The translations under genes were made by a program, and so were the position numbers. Below the pieces are notes generated by a model. The model saw only the letters and a list, made by a program, of their open reading frames with translations, was not told the DNA's origin and ran no database searches. Positions 59,901 to 64,000 of a stretch of DNA of 64,000 bases are shown one piece after another; position 1 is the stretch's first letter; each line of letters starts with the position of its first letter. The stretch comes from Balanoglossus misakiensis (Eukaryota; Hemichordata): NCBI GenBank assembly GCA_040954595.2, contig CM082582.2:12400001-12464000 (forward strand). Direction: 5' to 3'.

Positions 59901-60531
59901 GTCAATCGCACAATATAGAATTTTAAATATTAAAGCAAACGTCTCGGACGTCTAAGGCAGTTTGTCTTTTTTCAAATGCATACTACATTTATCATGTAGA
60001 AATATCATAATTAATCACTCTATACTATAGGCGGTATAGCGTTTCCGTCCATCTTTTTACGATCAATTTTGTTTTTCGACTAAATGGATGCCATCACTAT
60101 AGTCTGGAATGATGCGGGGAATAAGGTGATGATATTCTTAGCTACGTACCTCGGGTCCTCCTGTTGTCTGTATCAGTTCTCTGAAGAAAGCATCGAGTTC
60201 AGCATCCTCAATGTAGCCATTACCTGATTGAGTATAAAGATAGCACAAACGATGTCTATTTTCAGTGTCATTGAAACACGGCAGGACTGAATCGACAGTG
60301 TGCAGTGCATTGTACGATCTTGAACTACAACTCTCTCACACAGAATCACAGTCAGCACAGAAATGTGGGATTAACAGCGTACATCAAAGATTGTGCATTG
60401 TAGGTGCATAAGCCTATATACCTGATATACCTACCGTCGACATCGTAGTGCTCCCAAACGGTCATGAAATCGTGAGCCGTGAGTTTTTTATTGATTTGGC
60501 GGGCTTTTGACATGATGTCCGAGGCGGCCAT
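38858..60531 (-). CDS. CALB: Calbindin/calretinin-like six-EF-hand protein with alternative last exons
   Basis: Minus-strand exons: 60435-60531, 60150-60223, 44203-44292, 43706-43792, 43446-43502, 42920-42997, 42456-42511, 42100-42139, optional microexon 41303-41326, 40879-40935, 40600-40671, then either 39325-39459 (12a) or 38858-38995 (12b). Without the microexon the products are 280 aa (12a) or 281 aa (12b); vertebrate calretinin is 271. All six loops look Ca-competent: DVDGNGYIEDAE, DVNEDGKISRAE, DTDRSGYIESNE, DSNKDGKLEIKE, DKDKNGKIEGAE, and DVNKDGTLQKDE or DFDGDGQLNKAE. Linkers LPTDENFLMLFRQ and LLPVKENFLMRFE, and SVEFMEAWRKYDTDRSGYIE, are calretinin-like rather than secretagogin-like. 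Role: cytosolic Ca buffer/sensor in neurons and other excitable cells. Start context ATC ATG G is strong. Intron 2 is 15.9 kb. Confidence 0.93.
39135..39140 (-). terminator. Polyadenylation hexamer for calbindin exon 12a
   Basis: Minus-strand AATAAA (TTTATT on plus) 185 nt downstream of the 12a stop and upstream of exon 12b. This is what is needed for 12a to be a self-contained terminal exon. Confidence 0.55.
39325..39459 (-). CDS. CALB: Calbindin terminal exon 12a
   Basis: A 44-codon frame plus TGA, acceptor CCATTCCAG, phase 0. It has the same length (135 nt) as the secretagogin terminal exon. The sixth EF-hand loop is DVNKDGTLQKDE, then RMVLCTGDRPGDE. It lies first in transcription order after exon 11. 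Confidence 0.88.
   Translation of the reverse strand, partial: ELAIKTLEDNVKALLEICDVNKDGTLQKDELRMVLCTGDRPGDE
41303..41326 (-). CDS. CALB: 24-nt in-frame microexon of calbindin
   Basis: Eight codons (GSLKPGKA) flanked by CGCAG and GTGAGT, phase 0 on both sides, between exon 8 (ends NFLMRFE) and exon 10 (starts GKAVLTKK). Exon 8 can also join exon 10 directly in frame, so it looks like a cassette exon in the EF4-EF5 linker. The acceptor has a weak polypyrimidine tract, so constitutive use is unlikely. Secretagogin has no such exon. Confidence 0.55.
48016..48032. repeat. 17-G homopolymer
   Basis: Uninterrupted run of G in calbindin intron 2, flanked by CCC and TAAAG. Confidence 0.95.
52274..52315. 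other. Strong short hairpin, 42 nt
   Basis: The left arm (52274-52292) and right arm (52296-52315) pair as 12 bp (GACCATATTTGA with TCAAATATGGTC), a TA/TCG internal loop, then 5 bp (GTTGC/GCAAC) around a TAC loop. Could be a hairpin RNA, a cruciform, or the remnant of a small inverted-repeat element. Confidence 0.7.
56286..56510. repeat. Diverged tandem array, unit about 44 bp with half-length copies
   Basis: The consensus of the unit contains CCAATAATGC, then TTATTGACTGG, then CCATGTCA, then AACGATGG. Four full-length and two half-length copies can be aligned by eye; the array ends in GGCGCAATAAT-like decay. Confidence 0.75.
57312..57319 (+). promoter_or_regulatory. TATA-box-like core promoter candidate, plus strand
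   Basis: TATAAATA followed after 30-35 nt by a CA-containing start-like region and, at 57363, by a donor-like AAAG/GTAAAG. It would start an antisense transcript within calbindin intron 2. No downstream coding exon was identified. Confidence 0.25.
58408..58417. repeat. 10-bp target-site duplication, left copy
   Basis: TAAGCGCTCT immediately left of the fold-back element; identical copy at 58877-58886. Confidence 0.8.
58418..58876. mobile_element. Fold-back MITE-like element, 459 bp, Mutator-like
   Basis: Two inverted arms, 58418-58588 and 58709-58876, are nearly identical over about 165-170 bp (I see one A/T homopolymer length difference and an indel at the inner edge), around a 120-bp unique centre. 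Outer ends read TAGTCTCGGTTACCCAG on both strands. The element is bracketed by a perfect 10-bp direct repeat (58408-58417 and 58877-58886). Long terminal inverted repeats with 9-11-bp target duplications are the signature of Mutator-like elements; it has no transposase, so it would be non-autonomous. Mirror-image open frames in the arms are not genes. The near-identity of the arms suggests recent insertion or arm homogenisation. Confidence 0.8.
58877..58886. repeat. 10-bp target-site duplication, right copy
   Basis: TAAGCGCTCT, identical to 58408-58417. Confidence 0.8.
59562..59585. repeat. G-rich tract with 10-G run
   Basis: GGGG, GGAGGG and a 10-G run within 24 nt; four or more G-runs could form a G-quadruplex on the plus strand, that is, in the DNA strand opposite to the calbindin template. 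Confidence 0.7.
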
Positions 60532-63500
60532 GATGGATGAAAATTCTCCAAAATGCTAACAGTCAAGCAGACACAAATCTATCTAGGTGCTAAGAGACCT
60601 GGTTGGGATGTACGTCCTCGTTGGTGGATATGCAGCAGACTGTATGGTACTGCCCGTGCGGCTAGCCTAGGTTTCTGTCATTTACATTATTAATACAGTC
60701 ATACAAGCCTCACTGCGCATGTCCAATAATTCTCTGCAATTGTCGACAGGCAAAAAAAACCCCGGATGATGTGTCGACAGGTGTGGGCACGTCACGTGAA
60801 TATAAAAAACGCCCAGGAATGACAATATGAATGCTGATATCGGCAGTACTTATGTGAAAATGTATTAATAGCGGCAAGTCAAACATACAATCACACCAGG
60901 CCGTTCTTTCTGCTATATTCAAATCGTCATAATTCATACGTGCTGTCGAAGGTAACCATATTATGTGGGTGTGCCGTCTTATTATATTTTTTAAATTATT
61001 AATAAAACCTCATTGGAAATGCTATGGCACAATGTCAATTTACGATTAAACCAGAAAATAGATACAAAAAAATCAGTAAACGTCAGCTAAGGTTTGTGAA
61101 AATTAACGAATGCTTTCCAACAACATGTCGGATTAAACGAAGCATATTTTTCGCCCAGGAATATTTACCTAGTTAAAATATCGATTTCTTGTTCAAAGCC
61201 AACGAAGCGAATGCATTACCAGAATAATGATCGTGTATCTGTAATGTGATATATCACTCCACTGAATTAGGCCTATACAGAGTCGGAAAAAATAGGAACA
61301 TTGGATGGATTTATTATCAGGACATAGTCGTGTAAATCCTGTCGCTCGGTTTATCATGCATAACTCGAACGATGACATGCTGGGCTTGGCTTTATACAGT
61401 TGACAGACATCTTTCAGAGTCTAGTTGATGAATCTATGCATATATTTATACAATCGCACAGGGACACGCCCACTCATACATCGATATTTTTCTCTCTCCA
61501 AACTGTGACAATACATCGAAGCAAAACCCTTTCTGATGACAGAAATGTTCATTTAAACTGGTTGTACCGGGGGGAAAACTGAGGATACTAATTAACTTTT
61601 TTTAAGAAAAGGGGTTACAGATTCTAGTTCACAAAATTTATTAGTGATAATTTAAAAGATTCATTCAACCAAATTCCCGAGTCTGTGGAAATAGACGTCA
61701 TTGACCCCTCAAAATGTAATAACATCGCGGTATGCAGGTAGCTCCGTAAACGACAGGCTTTCATCATTATGGCGTCTGTTGCTATGGTAATAGCTTGTAT
61801 GTACATGTATGCGGTATGTATGCGTGTATATGTATGTGCGCGCGTGTGTGTGCGTGATCCATATAAGTAAAAAGGCATGTTAGCGCTTTGTAATACCGTA
61901 TGTCGATAGGCCTAACATTGGTGCCTCTCAGACGAAGTACTCAGTTGATAATATATCGGATGAAAGCCACGGAACTTGAAGAATGTTCTTTTACTAAGGA
62001 GACGGTCACTTGGGCAACAATTTGACACGCAATTGCACATTTCGAACAGAAGTCAACTCAATTGGCGCTCATTTTAGATTCACAATGACTGAAATTATGC
62101 CCAGTAATGTAGTTAGCGAATCATGCCAAACGTCTAAAACAATAGATTGGTTATTCAACCTGAGAAATCAAGAATGAGAACGTGATTGGCTTTCATTGCA
62201 GATCATTTGGTGAGGGAAACATCTGCGCCAAGCTACGTCACAACCTCGTTCAAGAGCAAGAAAGACATCTCTGTGCTGGAAGCAAGACGTCACTTGACCC
62301 CGTCGGTTTAAGTACACCTCTTCACGAAGATGATATCAATCTCACTTGACAACTGAAATGTTCATTTCCCTGGATGAGAGGTACGATGCTCCATTTTTTT
62401 TACCGATGCCCACGAGCTGGTCATGGCTGTAGCAGGTTTCTGCTGAAAGAAAGTAATCCTATAGATTAATGGAATACAAGATACTTGAGCGGAGAGTACT
62501 TATGATGAGAAAAACAAGGATCAAATAAACCGACAAGACAGACCAATTAAAATTGTCCAATGTATGGCCAGGAATATAAATTAGGTTACCGCATGATTAC
62601 ACCACTAAGGTACCATTATCAAACTTGTGGGTTCGTTTACAGGTGATGTAAAGATTATAGCGATAGTCATTATATGATAGACAACTAAGTTTCATACTTG
62701 CAATTTAGTTCATAGGTTTAAACTTTAACACGTACATGTATATGCCAAATATAGCCTCTAGTTGTCAGTATATACATGTTTGTCCAAAAATACTTCACCA
62801 TACTGTCTGTGTCTCGTGATCTTTTTCTTTGATTCTGTAAAGGTGTTTCGTGATCGTGATAATTCCAACGGGTGTACGAGACGAGAATATTTGTCAAGTC
62901 GTGCACTGTTTGGTCCGACAATATATTAGCTGATGATAAATATTCTCAAGGTCTTATTAACTATTAAGTCGATAATCAATATTAGCATTTTTTCTGTTAT
63001 ATCATATATCAGTATGTTTCCGTCGACGATGTTTGATATCATCGATCTCAAGCGCGGAGAAACGAGTTTCCAATTCGAGGAATGTTCGACAGTATATGTT
63101 CGATAAAACGTGTAAAATTATACGTGAGGTTTTTGCGTGCTCAAGGACGTATATATAGACGAGTCTGCGGTCATCAATGGTGCTAATATTCTCATTTGCA
63201 TATCACTAAGTATTAATATTACAACAAATAAATGGCCGTGCAGACAATCGGTTGTCTGGGTGATAATTACCTTTAATCGCTTCCCGCTGAGTTCAGTCGC
63301 ATGCGGAAAATGTTTCACTACCAGCACACTATGGTGGGTGATAAATATACGCTACAATTTTTCTTACGTGATGACTGAAGGATGAAATCATCTTGATTAC
63401 TAATGTCCTTAAGATGTAGCTGACGTTGATCATACTTGGAAATTCAGGGTACAATTTGGCCGCCGAAGTTATTTCTTAAATAATCAATGTGTATACTTAG

Positions 63501-64000
63501 GCTTGGCAGAAATGTGCAAATGTCAACTGAGGCTTCGTTCTATATGTACTCTGTCAATTATGCAGGGTACCATTACATTGCATGTAACAAACGAATTTCA
63601 ATTACTGGTACATCAAATGCTTCGTTTTACAATAATTTGGCTGAAATAATTCTAACAAGTCTAAGTAAGGCCCACTGTTTTCTTAACCGAAAGGGGATAT
63701 TGTATAGGATATATCTTGTTTTTTACCACGGAAGTAAAATAAATTGAGTCTATATTAAATTCCCTTAATTTTTTTGCTTTGGTTGATAAAATGATTATAG
63801 AGATTCAGGTGCCTTATGTTTTTCGCTGGAAGTGTACTAACGTTATAGTATACTCATATTTGCTGCAAGGTGAATTTGATAATACACGCGTTTAAGCCAA
63901 CACTTGCTTGGCATCAGCGCAAACAAGATTGCCAGCAGCCTCACTTCTCCAATATTTACATTCGATCCTCAACAGGATAGAATAAACCTCCGTCGAACCA
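60532..64000. promoter_or_regulatory. Calbindin 5' flank
   Basis: No gene recognised to the window end. It must include the calbindin promoter. One TCACGTGA palindrome lies at 60792-60799, about 260 bp upstream of the start codon, next to a plus-strand TATAAAA (60801-60807) whose orientation is opposite to calbindin. A GT/GC-rich alternating purine-pyrimidine tract occurs at about 61815-61853. Confidence 0.5.

Larger units (their letters stand above)
44293..60149 (-). other. Calbindin intron 2 (15.9 kb)
   Basis: Phase-0 intron between the EF1 and EF2 exons. No nested gene is supported. It contains a 17-G run (48016-48032), an 11-C run (51668-51678), a 42-nt hairpin (52274-52315), a diverged tandem array (56286-56510), a TATA-box-like plus-strand promoter candidate (57312-57319), a fold-back transposon-like element (58418-58876) and a G-rich tract (59562-59585). 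Several scattered TCACGTGA sites are present. A 166-codon minus-strand frame at 51451-51951 runs through the C/G homopolymer and looks fortuitous. Confidence 0.85.

Overview
This is a 64-kb window of an animal nuclear genome. It is AT-rich, with spliced genes, GT-AG introns, long introns and simple-sequence tracts. Six protein-coding genes can be reconstructed by hand, and all six are bilaterian families: PAR6, ANKRD60-like, NDUFV2, TDRD5-like, secretagogin and calbindin/calretinin. A seventh gene is an intronless BTB-Kelch gene. Secretagogin and calbindin occurring as separate genes, with ANKRD60 and TDRD5 alongside, suggests a marine invertebrate, most likely an invertebrate deuterostome (hemichordate- or amphioxus-like). 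The species is an inference; I cannot fix it from sequence alone.

Layout: 454-3820 (+) PAR6, three coding exons. 7306-9362 (-) ANKRD60-like protein with an added coiled-coil C-terminus, five exons. 9984-11710 (+) NDUFV2, seven exons, divergent from ANKRD60 with only 621 bp between start codons. 12544-19773 (+) TDRD5-like germline protein, 19 exons, four LOTUS domains and one Tudor domain. 21832-32069 (-) secretagogin, 11 exons. 34528-36036 (-) intronless BTB-Kelch gene. 38858-60531 (-) calbindin/calretinin, 11 core coding exons plus a 24-nt microexon and two alternative terminal exons, with a 15.9-kb second intron. The last 3.5 kb is the 5' flank of calbindin.

The left third is compact and holds unrelated cell-biology genes (polarity, complex I, germ granule). 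The right two thirds is a calcium-buffer locus: two six-EF-hand genes head to tail on the minus strand. Their exons 2-7 have identical lengths (74, 90, 87, 57, 78 and 56 nt), and their terminal exons are both 135 nt (calbindin exon 12a for that gene), so they are tandem paralogues. Calbindin carries a duplicated last exon that gives two different sixth EF-hands.

Non-genic structure of note: a 459-bp fold-back element with about 170-bp inverted arms and a 10-bp target-site duplication (Mutator-like MITE signature) in calbindin intron 2; a cluster of palindromic CRE and TCACGTGA sites at 37.1-38.3 kb; a diverged 44-bp tandem array; a strong short hairpin; and a splice acceptor that lies inside a 15-nt tandem repeat in the TDRD5 gene. 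I saw no rRNA, tRNA, CRISPR array or viral gene.
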